Source: an uncultured Psychroserpens sp.
GTDB taxonomy: Bacteria > Bacteroidota > Bacteroidia > Flavobacteriales > Flavobacteriaceae
Direction: 5' to 3'
Assembly: GCA_947488655.1 (NCBI GenBank)
Contig: CANKZZ010000003.1
Location: 372,001 to 436,000, forward strand
Length of the DNA: 64,000 nt
Positions within the stretch are counted from its first letter, which is position 1, and each line of letters opens with the position of its first letter. Position numbers and translations under genes: made by a program. Of this stretch, positions 27,678 to 37,366 are shown piece by piece. The notes under the pieces were generated by a model that saw nothing but the letters and a program-made list of their open reading frames with translations, was not told where the DNA came from and searched no databases.

Positions 27678-30600
27678 ATGTTTTCTACTATATTTTTACA
27701 TGAACTAAAATATTGGCTCAAAAAGCCAGCATTTTATATTTATATGGCAATTTTCTTTGTCTTAGCATTGTTTTTATCTGCTACAACTGCAGGAATCTTT
27801 GATGGTATCACAGCTACAACAGGATCTTCTAGAATTGTAAATTCTCCATTAGGAGTAACAAATTTGTTTAATGGTCTAAGTATTTTTATCTTTTTCTTAT
27901 TCCCATCAATTATTGGTGTCTCGGTTTATAGAGATTATAAAAGTGAAATGCATACCATTTTATATTCTTACCCTTTTACAAAAGGGAATTATCTATTTGC
28001 AAAATTTTTTAGTTCAATATTAATAGTAACATGTATTGTGTTTGTTATTGGTATAGGTATGTTTATTGGCTTTAGAATGCCTGGAACTAATTCTGAACTT
28101 GTAACTGGTTTTGATATTACATCTTATTTTAACGCGTATTGGGTGTATATTTTACCAAACATATTGCTCTTTGGAGCTATTGTGTTTGCAGTAGTAACCT
28201 TTACAAGAAATATTGCAGCAGGATTTATAATAGTCATTTTATTATTATTTGTACAAGGTGTTACAGAAAACTTATTATCTGATCCAGATAGTAGATATCT
28301 TGCAGGTTTATTAGATCCTTTTGGAGCTTCTGCTTCTAGTTATTATACGAGATATTGGACGGTTTCTGAGCAAAACGAATTACACGTTCCTATAAAAGAA
28401 TTGATTCTATATAACCGTTTATTATGGTTGGGTGTTGCTAGTGTAATTTTTGGTTTGGTGTATAAGTTCTTCCAGTTTAGCCAAAATGCTGTGTCTTTTA
28501 AACTTTTCCGAAGAGAAAAAGGTGAACGCTCAACTAAGCGTAATTTTGGAGGGATTACACGTATTAATCTTCCAAAAGTTAATTATGATTATTCGTTTTT
28601 TCAAAATTTAAAAACGACATGGAAACTCTCTAATATAGATTTTAAATACATTGCTAAAAGCTGGCCTTTTATATCTATTGTTTTAGTAGGATTAATTATT
28701 GTTTTAATCGCACTTGCCGATGTTGGTAATCCTTATGCCACACCAACATATCCAATGACGTGGAGAATGTTAAGAGGAGGAGGCGCTTTTGTTATAGCTA
28801 TTAATATTTGTACATTTTTGTATGCAGGAATGTTGGTTAACAGAAGTAAAACCAATAGAATAAATGGATTAGTTGATGTCACACCTGTGCCAAACTGGTC
28901 GTTATTTCTATCAAAATTTATTGCCATTATAAAAATGCAAATTCTTTTATTGGCTGTAATTATGATTGCAGGTATTCTATTTCAAATCTATAAAGGGTAT
29001 TATGATTTTGAAATTGGATTATATATTAAAGAGTTATTTGGTTTAAAACTAATTAATTATGTGATTTGGGCATTTTTGGCTTTAGCTGTACAAACATTAA
29101 TTAGAAATCCATACTTAGGCTTATTTGTATTGATTGTGTTGTCTATTGGAATTCCGTTATTGTCGTTAGCAGGAGTTGAACAGTCTATATTTAAATATAA
29201 TGAAGGTCCAGGTTTTAGATATAATGATATGAATGGCTATGGCGATTCTCTTAGTCGTTATTTACTATATAAGAGCTATTGGGTTTTAGCAGGTTTAATG
29301 CTAATGATTGTTACAGCTTTATTCTGGGTTCGTGGTTTGCCTCATTCGTTTAGAGAACGATTATCAATTGCAAAATCAAGATTTAAAACACCTGTAGCTG
29401 TTGCATTCGCTGCATTATTTGTTGGTTTTATAGCTTTAGGATTTAGCATTTTTAAGGAGACTAATATTGATAATGTTAGTTACTCATCAAATGAGCGTGA
29501 GCAACTAAGAGTAGATTGGGAGAAGACGTATAAAAAGTTTGAAAGTTATGCACAGCCTAGAGTTGTTGCTGTGACTACAGATGTTAATTTGTTTCCAGCT
29601 GAAAGAAATTTTGAAGCATCAGGAGATTATGTATTGGTTAATAAAACCAATGAAACTATAGATAGCATTTTTCTTAACCATAATGATTACCCAAGTACGT
29701 TTAAATTTGATCGTGCCAATGTTTTAGTAAAAGAGGATACCATTTACAATTTTGATATTTATAAACTAGAACGTCCAATGACTCCTGGAGATACGATGAC
29801 GCTTCATTTTACAGTGAAAAATGAACCAAATACGTTGATTAGTAATAATTCTCCTGTAGTTTTTAATGGAACTTTTATTAATAATAAAGAATTGTTTCCT
29901 TCTTTAGGATACTCTGGAGGTAATGAGCTTACAGATGATAAAACCAGAAAAAAATACAATTTACCACCTAATAAGTTAAGACCTTTTCCAACAGATTCTA
30001 CAGCTTTAGGGAACACTTACATTGCTAATGACAGTGATTGGATAGACTTTGAAACAACTGTAAGTACTAGCGAAGACCAAATAGCGATTGCTCCTGGTTA
30101 TTTACAAAAGGAATGGACAGAGAATGGTCGTCGTTATTTTCATTATAAAATGGATAGTAAAATCTTAAACTTTTATGCATACAACTCTGCAGAATACGAA
30201 GTTAAACGAGATAAGTGGAAGGATGTTAGTTTAGAAATTTATTATCATAAAGGTCATGAGTACAATTTAGAGCGTATGATGCGAGGTATGAAAGCATCGT
30301 TAGAATATAACAGCGAGAATTTCAGTCCGTATCAACATAGACAATTACGTATTGTTGAATTCCCAAGTGGTGGATTTGCACAGTCGTTTCCTAATACAAT
30401 TCCTTTTGGAGGAGATACTGGTTTTATTGCAGATGTTGATGATAGTGAAGAAGGTGGTATAGACTACACTTACGCTATTACAGTGCATGAAGTCGCACAC
30501 CAATGGTGGGCACATCAAGTTATTGGAGCAGATGTTTTGGGTGCAACAATGTTGAGTGAAAGTCTATCGGAATATGTCGCACTAAAAGTCTTGGAAAAAG

Positions 30601-31328
30601 AACTTGGAAAACCTCAAATGCGTAAATTTTTAAAGAAAGCTTTAGATGGTTATTTAACGCAACGTACTTTTGAAGCCAAACGAGAAAAAGCCTTAATGTA
30701 TAATGATGGACAAGGCTATATACGCTATGAAAAAGGGTCTTTGGTTTTCTATGCAATAAGTGATTATATTGGAGAAGACGTTTTAAATAACGCACTTAAA
30801 ACTTATGTGGAGAAAGTTAAATTTCAAGATGCACCATATACCACATCTTTAGAGATGGTTAATCATATTAGAAAAGTTACACCAGATAGTTTACAATATG
30901 TTATTAAAGATATGTTTGAAACCATTACACTTTATGACAACCGTATTTTAGATGTCACTTCTACGGAAATGGATAATGGTAAATATAAAGTTGATATAGA
31001 ATTTAACGTTAGTAAATATAGAAATGATGAAAAAGGAAGACGTTATTATTCTGAAGCAGGTCGCGACTCTATTTCGTATTTAGAAGAAGGAAAGAAAAGA
31101 CCAATAGTATCAGTTAAATTAGAAGATTATATTGATATTGGTATTTTTACTGAAGATGAAATCGACGGAAAAAAGAAAGAACGCGTTTTATATTTGAAGA
31201 AACATAAAATAACGCAAATCAATAACAAAATTTCAATTATTGTTGATGAAAAACCTACAGAGGTAGGAGTAGACCCTTTCAATATTTTGATTGATACACA
31301 GTCTAATGATAATAGGCAGAAGTTGTAA
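27678..31328 (+). CDS. ABC-2 permease fused to an M1 family aminopeptidase
   Basis: The 1216-residue protein has an N-terminal membrane half (about 1-590) with two sets of roughly six helices, then an M1-type zinc peptidase half. The zinc site is H937-E-V-A-H941 followed by QWW. The third ligand glutamate is probably Glu961 in MLSESLSEY, giving 19 intervening residues instead of the usual 18. The peptidase half should face the periplasm. This fusion is a known Bacteroidota architecture with unproven substrate. It pairs with the ATPase gene immediately upstream. Confidence 0.9.
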   Translation: MFSTIFLHELKYWLKKPAFYIYMAIFFVLALFLSATTAGIFDGITATTGSSRIVNSPLGVTNLFNGLSIFIFFLFPSIIGVSVYRDYKSEMHTILYSYPFTKGNYLFAKFFSSILIVTCIVFVIGIGMFIGFRMPGTNSELVTGFDITSYFNAYWVYILPNILLFGAIVFAVVTFTRNIAAGFIIVILLLFVQGVTENLLSDPDSRYLAGLLDPFGASASSYYTRYWTVSEQNELHVPIKELILYNRLLWLGVASVIFGLVYKFFQFSQNAVSFKLFRREKGERSTKRNFGGITRINLPKVNYDYSFFQNLKTTWKLSNIDFKYIAKSWPFISIVLVGLIIVLIALADVGNPYATPTYPMTWRMLRGGGAFVIAINICTFLYAGMLVNRSKTNRINGLVDVTPVPNWSLFLSKFIAIIKMQILLLAVIMIAGILFQIYKGYYDFEIGLYIKELFGLKLINYVIWAFLALAVQTLIRNPYLGLFVLIVLSIGIPLLSLAGVEQSIFKYNEGPGFRYNDMNGYGDSLSRYLLYKSYWVLAGLMLMIVTALFWVRGLPHSFRERLSIAKSRFKTPVAVAFAALFVGFIALGFSIFKETNIDNVSYSSNEREQLRVDWEKTYKKFESYAQPRVVAVTTDVNLFPAERNFEASGDYVLVNKTNETIDSIFLNHNDYPSTFKFDRANVLVKEDTIYNFDIYKLERPMTPGDTMTLHFTVKNEPNTLISNNSPVVFNGTFINNKELFPSLGYSGGNELTDDKTRKKYNLPPNKLRPFPTDSTALGNTYIANDSDWIDFETTVSTSEDQIAIAPGYLQKEWTENGRRYFHYKMDSKILNFYAYNSAEYEVKRDKWKDVSLEIYYHKGHEYNLERMMRGMKASLEYNSENFSPYQHRQLRIVEFPSGGFAQSFPNTIPFGGDTGFIADVDDSEEGGIDYTYAITVHEVAHQWWAHQVIGADVLGATMLSESLSEYVALKVLEKELGKPQMRKFLKKALDGYLTQRTFEAKREKALMYNDGQGYIRYEKGSLVFYAISDYIGEDVLNNALKTYVEKVKFQDAPYTTSLEMVNHIRKVTPDSLQYVIKDMFETITLYDNRILDVTSTEMDNGKYKVDIEFNVSKYRNDEKGRRYYSEAGRDSISYLEEGKKRPIVSVKLEDYIDIGIFTEDEIDGKKKERVLYLKKHKITQINNKISIIVDEKPTEVGVDPFNILIDTQSNDNRQKL

Positions 31329-31346
31329 TTATTAAAAATAAAATTT

Positions 31347-31381
31347 AGACCTGTTGACTTTATAGCTAGCAGGTCTTTTTT
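31347..31381 (+). terminator. Terminator of the ABC/M1 peptidase operon
   Basis: AGACCTG (31347-31353) pairs with CAGGTCT (31370-31376) and is followed by a T-run to 31381, starting 18 nt past the stop codon. Confidence 0.8.
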
Positions 31382-31389
31382 ATGCTTAT

Positions 31390-31397
31390 TTCCGAAG
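31390..31397 (+). repeat. Intergenic copy of the over-represented octamer TTCCGAAG
   Basis: TTCCGAAG lies 9 nt after the terminator T-run, outside any gene, with the common flanks AT...AA. Confidence 0.6.
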
Positions 31398-31501
31398 AAA
31401 AAAACATCTAATCACAATATTAATATGAATTTAAGGGTTTTCAATCTGTAAATATTTAATTTTACAGCGTATTTGGAATAGTTTTGGATAATCACCTACA
31501 C

Positions 31502-32191
31502 ATGAAACGATTGTTATACATATTGTTAATTCTACCATTGATGCTTACAGCTCAAATTGAGCCTGTAGCACAAGACTCTACTGCTGTAGAGTACATTTTG
31601 GTAGATGGTGATTCTATCCCAAAAACGTCTATTGACCTTAATGAAGTTTTATTATTACATAAATTAAAATTTGCGAGTAAAGAAGATCGTATCACCTATT
31701 TAATTTTAAAACGTAAGACAATAAAAGTGTATCCTTATGCAAAATTAGCAGCAGATAGGTTGACCACGTTGAGCGAACGTTTAGAAAAATTAGAAAGCAA
31801 CCGTGCAAAAAAGAAGTATGCTAAAAAGATTCAAAAATATATTGAAGATGAGTTTTCTGCGGAATTAAAGAAACTAACACGTACTGAGGGTCAAATTCTT
31901 GTTAAACTCATCCATCGTCAAACAGGTACAACTACTTTTGGTCTTATTAAAGAATTGCGAAGTGGTTGGCGAGCATTTTGGTTTAACACAACAGCTAGTA
32001 TGTTTGATATATCATTAAAAGAAGAATTCAATCCAATGGAAGTAAAAGAGGATTTTTTAATTGAAGATATTTTAGAACGTGCATTTCAAAATAGGCAATT
32101 AGAACGTCAAAAGCCTGCAATAGACTTCGATTTCTATGACTTAACAGATAAGTGGTTAAATAATAAAGCAACTGTAGAAATTAAAAATTAA
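31502..32191 (+). CDS. DUF4294 family exported protein
   Basis: The 229-residue protein starts at ATG 31502 with signal peptide MKRLLYILLILPLMLTAQ; an upstream TTG would put six polar residues before it. The central part matches DUF4294, a Bacteroidota-specific family of unknown function: YPYAKLAADRLTTL, a basic coiled region rich in K and E, and LVKLIHRQTGTTTFGLIKEL. Its stop codon overlaps the start of the hemolysin III gene by one base, so the two are translationally coupled. Confidence 0.8.
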   Translation: MKRLLYILLILPLMLTAQIEPVAQDSTAVEYILVDGDSIPKTSIDLNEVLLLHKLKFASKEDRITYLILKRKTIKVYPYAKLAADRLTTLSERLEKLESNRAKKKYAKKIQKYIEDEFSAELKKLTRTEGQILVKLIHRQTGTTTFGLIKELRSGWRAFWFNTTASMFDISLKEEFNPMEVKEDFLIEDILERAFQNRQLERQKPAIDFDFYDLTDKWLNNKATVEIKN

Positions 32192-32817
32192 TGCGCATTC
32201 AAACCCCTTTTGAAGAACGACTTAATGCTTGGAGTCATGGTATTGGAGCTGCATTTGGAATTATAGGATTAATACTCTTAATAATTTCATTAAAATCTAA
32301 AATCCCTTACGCGCTGTTTAGCGTTATAATTTATGGCATATCAATTATAATTTTATTTTTAGCATCTACCTTTTACCATGCTGTAAAAGGAGAGAAGCGT
32401 AAACATTATTTTAGAATTGTAGACCATATTAGTATTTACTTACTCATTGCAGGAACTTATACACCAGTGTTATTAATGGTTTTACCAGATAGTTTGGGTT
32501 GGACACTTTTTTATACTGTTTGGGGAATTGCTGCTTTTGGTGTGATTTTAAAACTCTTTTTTACAGGACGATTTGAAACCTTTTCTACGCTTTTATATCT
32601 TGTTATGGGTTGGCTAATCGTATTTGATTTTTCTACTTTGGCAGATAGAATGCCAACTAACGGATTGTACTTATTATTTGCAGGAGGCGCTTTTTATACC
32701 TTAGGAATTGTATTTTATGCCATTGACAAAATACCATACAATCATGTAATTTGGCACTTGTTTGTTTTAGGAGGTGCAATTTGCCACTTTTTTATGGTGT
32801 ATTTATTCGTGATTTAG
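32191..32817 (+). CDS. Hemolysin III / PAQR family membrane protein (YqfA-like)
   Basis: This 208-residue protein has seven hydrophobic helices. Conserved metal-site residues of the family are visible in SHGIGAAFG, STFYHAVKGE, the DHISIYLLIAGTYTP stretch and HLFVLGGAICHFF. The PAQR fold includes membrane hydrolases; bacterial members are linked to membrane fluidity, and the haemolysin name is historical. The start overlaps the stop of the DUF4294 gene by one base. Confidence 0.9.
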   Translation: MRIQTPFEERLNAWSHGIGAAFGIIGLILLIISLKSKIPYALFSVIIYGISIIILFLASTFYHAVKGEKRKHYFRIVDHISIYLLIAGTYTPVLLMVLPDSLGWTLFYTVWGIAAFGVILKLFFTGRFETFSTLLYLVMGWLIVFDFSTLADRMPTNGLYLLFAGGAFYTLGIVFYAIDKIPYNHVIWHLFVLGGAICHFFMVYLFVI

Positions 32818-32824
32818 AGTTTTT

Positions 32825-33196
32825 CTAAACATGTTGATCTACCAAAATAGCATTTCCATCAGGATCAAGAACTACAAAACTAGCAGGTCCAGTTGTAGTT
32901 TCATCTGCTTCGGTTTCTAACTTAATGTCTTTAGATTTTAAGTGTTTTTGAATTGTTCTCACATCATCAAAGTCATCTAAGCTGTTTGCATTCTCATCCC
33001 AACCAGGATTAAAGGTTAAAATGTTATTCTCAAACATACCTTGAAATAATCCAACAAGGGATTTACCATTTTTCATTATGAGATAATTACTTTCTATCTG
33101 TCCTGCAAATACTGTAAACCCTAAGGTTTCATAAAATGTTTTTGATGTTTTTAGGTCTTTAACTGCTAAGCTTATAGAGAATGCTCCTAAGGTCAT
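32825..33196 (-). CDS. VOC (glyoxalase-like) family protein
   Basis: The 123-residue protein has two beta-alpha-beta-beta-beta modules of the vicinal oxygen chelate fold, starting SISLAVKDLKTSKTFYETLGF and ending FVVLDPDGNAILVDQHV. It could be a lyase, dioxygenase or antibiotic-binding protein; nothing in the sequence decides which. Start is ATG at 33194-33196. Confidence 0.85.
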   Translation of the reverse strand: MTLGAFSISLAVKDLKTSKTFYETLGFTVFAGQIESNYLIMKNGKSLVGLFQGMFENNILTFNPGWDENANSLDDFDDVRTIQKHLKSKDIKLETEADETTTGPASFVVLDPDGNAILVDQHV

Positions 33197-33230
33197 AATA
33201 CGCGATTTTATATTAGATAGAATAGACTAA

Positions 33231-33740
33231 TTACTCTATTCTAATAGATTGAGTTATAAACGATAAACCTTGTTTGCCCATTGTAGAATTCATAACACCT
33301 TCAAAGTAAGGTTCTGGAGAATTTTTAGGTGTTTTCCATTCAAAAATAAAATTAGAGCCAGTTCCTCCTTCAACGCTTAACTCGTCTATAATAATCTCTG
33401 TAGTTTCTAAAGGTGCTAAATAAATAGGCTTATTAAAATACGTTTTTAATAATTTACCGTGAGTATCATAATAAGCAGCTTTAGTAAGATAAATAGTGTC
33501 TTTATCACTAATGTTTCTTAGACTCGCCATAGCAGTTAGATTATGTGTTCTATGCTGAGAAATACTATAAATTTGAGAATATATAGAGAGATAAGATTTT
33601 CCAGAATTTAAAGAGTCTAGTAAAGGGAGATTAACCTGCCTTTTATTCCAGTTTTCTTCGTGAATATCTTCAGTTTTTGTAGGCGATTCGCAATTAAAAA
33701 GTAATAAGCTACAAAATAAAAATGTGATTGCTAATTTCAA
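33231..33740 (-). CDS. Lipoprotein with DUF3124 domain
   Basis: The 169-residue protein has a lipoprotein signal ending LLLFNC, so it is lipidated at Cys17. The core (SYLSIYSQIYSISQHRTHNL, then NISDKDTIYLTKAAYYDTHG and LAPLETTEI) fits DUF3124, a small beta-sandwich family of unknown function. The start is TTG (33738-33740): the signal peptide begins there and no in-frame ATG is available upstream. Confidence 0.78.
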   Translation of the reverse strand: MKLAITFLFCSLLLFNCESPTKTEDIHEENWNKRQVNLPLLDSLNSGKSYLSIYSQIYSISQHRTHNLTAMASLRNISDKDTIYLTKAAYYDTHGKLLKTYFNKPIYLAPLETTEIIIDELSVEGGTGSNFIFEWKTPKNSPEPYFEGVMNSTMGKQGLSFITQSIRIE

Positions 33741-33808
33741 TTTATAATGACTTTTAATTAATGTTATGCCTAAGATATTGTTATTTCTTAGAAGTTCCTA
33801 TTAATTAA

Positions 33809-34237
33809 CTAATTTTCCAAAATATCTCGATATTCTTCAAAGAATAACTCAAAATTAGCCATAGTTTCATTAAAAAACACCATAACATCTCGCCATGTAT
33901 TTTTGTTATGAATAGATACTTTTTGATTAAGAGGTACGTAAATTCTAGAGATTTCTTTACCGTTTTCTAGATAGTATTCTTCTTCATAAATAACGTTAGG
34001 TAAATACTCATCTACAAGTATAGACTTTAGAGATTGTAATTTCTCCCAGTATTTAATGCGGTTTTCTAAGTCATCCTCGAGATCTAAAGCTACTAATGCT
34101 TTTTTAGTGTCAAAATGAAATTTAAACGAAAACCCCTTTATTTTGGTATCATACAAAACCCATTTTCTAGGAAATGACTTTCCAAAACTAGTCCAAAACT
34201 CTTCTCTTAATTGTCTGCTTTCTTCTTTTGAGAACAT
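33809..34237 (-). CDS. DUF4268 domain protein
   Basis: The 142-residue cytoplasmic protein begins MFSKEESRQLREEFWTSFG and continues with the FSFKFHFDTKKALVALDLE strand pattern of DUF4268, a domain seen alone or attached to nuclease-like proteins. Stand-alone members are common in Flavobacteriia and have no known function. It lies 15 nt downstream of the ZIP transporter gene on the same strand. Confidence 0.75.
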   Translation of the reverse strand: MFSKEESRQLREEFWTSFGKSFPRKWVLYDTKIKGFSFKFHFDTKKALVALDLEDDLENRIKYWEKLQSLKSILVDEYLPNVIYEEEYYLENGKEISRIYVPLNQKVSIHNKNTWRDVMVFFNETMANFELFFEEYRDILEN

Positions 34238-34252
34238 AATTATAGATTATAA

Positions 34253-34927
34253 TTAAATGGCATAAGCAATCCCAATACCAAGAATAATGGCTACTAGCTT
34301 AGATAAATTAAATTTATGACCTTCGCTACTTTCAAAAAGTATTGTAGTAGAGATATGAAAAAAGATTCCTATTACAAGGGCATTTATCATAGTAAGGTAA
34401 TGAGTTGATATTTCCGAAGCATTAGAGATTAAAGTTCCTAGAGGCGTCATTAAAGTAAATACAACTAAAAAACTTGCTATTTGAAGTTTGCTAAAACTAG
34501 ATTGCATTAAAAATGCAGAGATTAATGCTGCAATAGGGATTTTATGAATTAATACACCATAAACCATGTCATTATGCTCATGTATTGGGAATCCTTCTAA
34601 AAAACTATGTAAGCACAAACTAATAAATAGCATCCATGGAAATGCAGATACATTTTTATGAATATGTACATGACCATGCTCTGCACCTTTAGAGAAAAAC
34701 TCTAAAATGATTTGAAGTAAAATACCACACATGATAAATAATCCTGTGGTTTTTGCCTCTAAGTGATGATACACCTCTGGTAGTAAATCAAAAAGTGTGA
34801 GCGCTAATAAAAAAGCACCACTAAAAGAGAGTAGGAGTTTGGTGTAAACCGATTTTTTTTGTTTGGTTAGAAATGCCAACAAAACTCCTATGCCTACAGC
34901 TAATATGGGTAATAAATATGATTGCAT
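34253..34927 (-). CDS. ZIP family metal transporter
   Basis: The 224-residue inner-membrane protein has about eight helices. A histidine-rich loop (EHGHVHIHK) follows the third helix. The fourth and fifth helices carry the metal-path motifs HSFLEG and HKIP, matching HNFPEG and HEIP of zinc transporters. It probably imports zinc or a related divalent metal. Its start codon overlaps the stop of the methyltransferase gene by one base, so the two are coupled. Confidence 0.87.
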   Translation of the reverse strand: MQSYLLPILAVGIGVLLAFLTKQKKSVYTKLLLSFSGAFLLALTLFDLLPEVYHHLEAKTTGLFIMCGILLQIILEFFSKGAEHGHVHIHKNVSAFPWMLFISLCLHSFLEGFPIHEHNDMVYGVLIHKIPIAALISAFLMQSSFSKLQIASFLVVFTLMTPLGTLISNASEISTHYLTMINALVIGIFFHISTTILFESSEGHKFNLSKLVAIILGIGIAYAI

Positions 34928-35658
34928 TATTTAAAAATCATGACTAAACGTTCTGATGTTTTAGGATCAAATCTTTTAAGTTTATAATCTCCAAAAACAT
35001 CTAATAAATGCACATTTGCTTTTGCAAATAATGTTTCAAAATCTTCTAAGGTAAACGCTCTAACACGTTCTTGAAATTGATAATCTTTACCTTCATTTGT
35101 AAACGCAATATCTTTTACAATATAACCATCTACTACACTTCTTTTTTGATGAAAATCTATACCTTCCACGGTTTTTATATCCTCGGAAACGAGATGATCA
35201 ATAACATAATTGCTATTTAAAAAATCTATGACTCCAAATCCAGAAGGGTTTAAATCATCGCGTATGGCTTTTATAGTTTTTAAATTATCTTCTTCGTTTT
35301 CAAAATAACCAAAACTTGTAAATAAATTAAAAACAGCATCAAACTGTTTTTTATAAGGTTTACACATATCATGCACATCAAACTTTAAAGTTTCATTTTC
35401 AAATTGTTTGGCGTATGCAATACTATTTTCAGAGAGATCTACTCCAGTTACCTTGTAACCTAAACTGTTAAGATATATAGAGTGTCTTCCTTTACCGCAG
35501 GCTAAATCTAAAATCTCGCCATGCTCAGGCATATTAAGATAATTTGTTAGATTATCCATAAAATGTTGTGCCTCTGTATGATCTCTATCCTTATATAAAA
35601 TATGGTAAAACGGTGAGTCAAACCAAGACGTATACCATTGTTTTGTGTCTTTTATCAT
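34927..35658 (-). CDS. Class I SAM-dependent methyltransferase
   Basis: The 243-residue enzyme has motif I ILDLACGKGRHSIYL (about 47-61), the acidic post-I residue in VTGVDLSENSI, and FNLFTSFGYF as the motif around strand 4. The substrate is unknown; the fold subgroup includes small-molecule methyltransferases. It is the first gene of a run with ZIP and DUF4268 genes. It diverges from the THUMP methyltransferase gene. Confidence 0.88.
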   Translation of the reverse strand: MIKDTKQWYTSWFDSPFYHILYKDRDHTEAQHFMDNLTNYLNMPEHGEILDLACGKGRHSIYLNSLGYKVTGVDLSENSIAYAKQFENETLKFDVHDMCKPYKKQFDAVFNLFTSFGYFENEEDNLKTIKAIRDDLNPSGFGVIDFLNSNYVIDHLVSEDIKTVEGIDFHQKRSVVDGYIVKDIAFTNEGKDYQFQERVRAFTLEDFETLFAKANVHLLDVFGDYKLKRFDPKTSERLVMIFK

Positions 35659-35721
35659 ATGCTTTTCTCATTAAAATGAGAATCCATTATTAAATATTAA
35701 TAGGTTGCCACAAAAATACTT

Positions 35722-35729
35722 TATTTTTG
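35722..35729 (+). promoter_or_regulatory. Probable -7 element of the THUMP methyltransferase gene
   Basis: TATTTTTG fits TAnnTTTG and lies 14 nt upstream of the ATG at 35744. A TTG at 35705-35707 is only 14 nt away, shorter than usual. Confidence 0.45.
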
Positions 35730-35743
35730 TAAGCTAACAGACG

Positions 35744-36919
35744 ATGTTCATGGAGAATAATTACAAAATGGTAGCCAAAACTTTATTTGGTTTTGAAGAG
35801 TTGTTAGAAAGAGAACTCATACAATTAGGCGCAATGCATGTTAAAAAAGGCGTTAGAAATGTGAGTTTTGAAGGCGACAAAGGCTTTATGTATAAGTCTA
35901 ATTTAGCTCTTCGTACCGCTATTAAGATACTAAAACCTATAAAAACATTTAAAGTTTTAAACGAACAAGACCTTTATGATCAGGTTTATAAAATGTCTTG
36001 GAACAAATATTTAAAACCTTCTGGTAGTTTGGCTGTAGATGCGACTGTGCACTCAAAAGCTTTTACACACTCTCAATATGTAGCTTTAAAAACTAAAGAT
36101 GCAATTGTAGATAAATTTAGAGAAACAGATGGTCAACGACCAAATGTAGACCTGCGTTTTCCAGATTTGAAGATTAATGTGCATATAGATAGGCAAGTGT
36201 GTACAATTTCTTTAGATTCTTCTGGTGAATCTTTGCATAAGCGAGGTTATAAAACCGCTACTAATATTGCGCCAATCAATGAGGTGCTCGCAGCAGGAAT
36301 GGTAATGTTATCTGGTTGGGATGGACAGTCTGATTTTATGGACCCAATGTGTGGTAGTGGAACCATTTTAGCTGAAGCTGCAATGATTGCTTGCAATATA
36401 CCACCAAATTTAATGCGTAAGGAGTTTGCTTTTGAACGTTGGGAAGATTGGGATGTTGAACTATTTGAAAAAATAGAAGAATCTTTACTAAATAAAACCA
36501 GAGATTTTCATCATAAAATGTATGGTTATGATAAATCGCCCAGTGCTGTAGCTAAGGCAAAAGATAATATTAAGAATGCTCACTTAGATGAGTTTATAAC
36601 GATACAACACGAAGACTTCTTTAAAACTCAAAAAGCTGGAGAGAATAAATTGCATATGGTATTTAATCCACCTTATGGTGAGCGATTAGATATTAATATG
36701 GAAGAATTTTATAAAAATATAGGAGACACCTTAAAGCAAGGTTATCCAGGAACAGATGCTTGGTTTATTACTTCAAATTTAGAAGCTTTAAAACATGTTG
36801 GCTTAAGACCTTCTAGAAAAATACATTTGGTAAACGCAAAATTAGAAGCACGTTTAGTAAAATATGTTATGTATGAAGGGAGTAAAAAAGGAAAGTATAT
36901 TAATAGTGATAAAGCGTAA
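35744..36919 (+). CDS. THUMP-domain RNA methyltransferase (RlmL N-terminal-type, guanine-N2)
   Basis: The 391-residue protein has an N-terminal THUMP RNA-binding region (about 1-160) and a C-terminal methyltransferase domain with FMDPMCGSGTILAEAAMI and the catalytic NPPYGER. This matches the 23S rRNA guanine-N2 methyltransferase group corresponding to the N-terminal half of E. coli RlmL. The ATG at 35750 is an equally good start. A hypothetical exported-protein gene follows by 4 nt. Confidence 0.88.
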   Translation: MFMENNYKMVAKTLFGFEELLERELIQLGAMHVKKGVRNVSFEGDKGFMYKSNLALRTAIKILKPIKTFKVLNEQDLYDQVYKMSWNKYLKPSGSLAVDATVHSKAFTHSQYVALKTKDAIVDKFRETDGQRPNVDLRFPDLKINVHIDRQVCTISLDSSGESLHKRGYKTATNIAPINEVLAAGMVMLSGWDGQSDFMDPMCGSGTILAEAAMIACNIPPNLMRKEFAFERWEDWDVELFEKIEESLLNKTRDFHHKMYGYDKSPSAVAKAKDNIKNAHLDEFITIQHEDFFKTQKAGENKLHMVFNPPYGERLDINMEEFYKNIGDTLKQGYPGTDAWFITSNLEALKHVGLRPSRKIHLVNAKLEARLVKYVMYEGSKKGKYINSDKA

Positions 36920-36923
36920 TATT

Positions 36924-37343
36924 ATGATGAAGAAATTAATTTGTGTTGTTATTTTGCTAATGGTAGGAGCAACAAGTTTTGGTCAAAAATTAAAATGCAA
37001 AAAGTTTAAAACAGGTACGTTTATAATTCCTGGAGACGCTAACATACCTCAGTCGACATTAAAACGAAATAAAACAAGCCAGTTTGAATCTATTTCGGCA
37101 ACAGAGTTTCTAGATTTAGACATTACTTGGGTTGATGATTGTAATTATGTTTTAACTATTAAAAAAGATACTCCAGAGGAAGATATTTCTGAAGTAGAAA
37201 AACTTATTGAAGAAGGTGGTGGCTTAAGAATTGAAATGCTTAAAACAGTAAAAGATACCATGTATTTTAGAGCAATCGCAACAATAAAAGGTACAGATTA
37301 CCCAACTGAGGGAAAACAAATAAAAATTAGTAAAAAATATTAA
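36924..37343 (+). CDS. Hypothetical exported protein
   Basis: From ATG 36924 this encodes 139 residues with signal peptide MMKKLICVVILLMVGATSFG. The upstream in-frame extension overlaps the methyltransferase and is rejected. The mature part is beta-rich and contains one CNYVLTI-type strand and a KFKTGTFIIPGD opening. No named family is recognised. It is probably transcribed with the methyltransferase. Confidence 0.72.
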   Translation: MMKKLICVVILLMVGATSFGQKLKCKKFKTGTFIIPGDANIPQSTLKRNKTSQFESISATEFLDLDITWVDDCNYVLTIKKDTPEEDISEVEKLIEEGGGLRIEMLKTVKDTMYFRAIATIKGTDYPTEGKQIKISKKY

Positions 37344-37366
37344 GACTTTATTATTAGTCTTGTTTT
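37342..37366 (+). terminator. Weak terminator between convergent hypothetical genes
   Basis: AAGACT (37342-37347) pairs with AGTCTT (37356-37361) and is followed by GTTTTT. It overlaps both stop codons, and the stem is only 6 bp. Confidence 0.4.
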
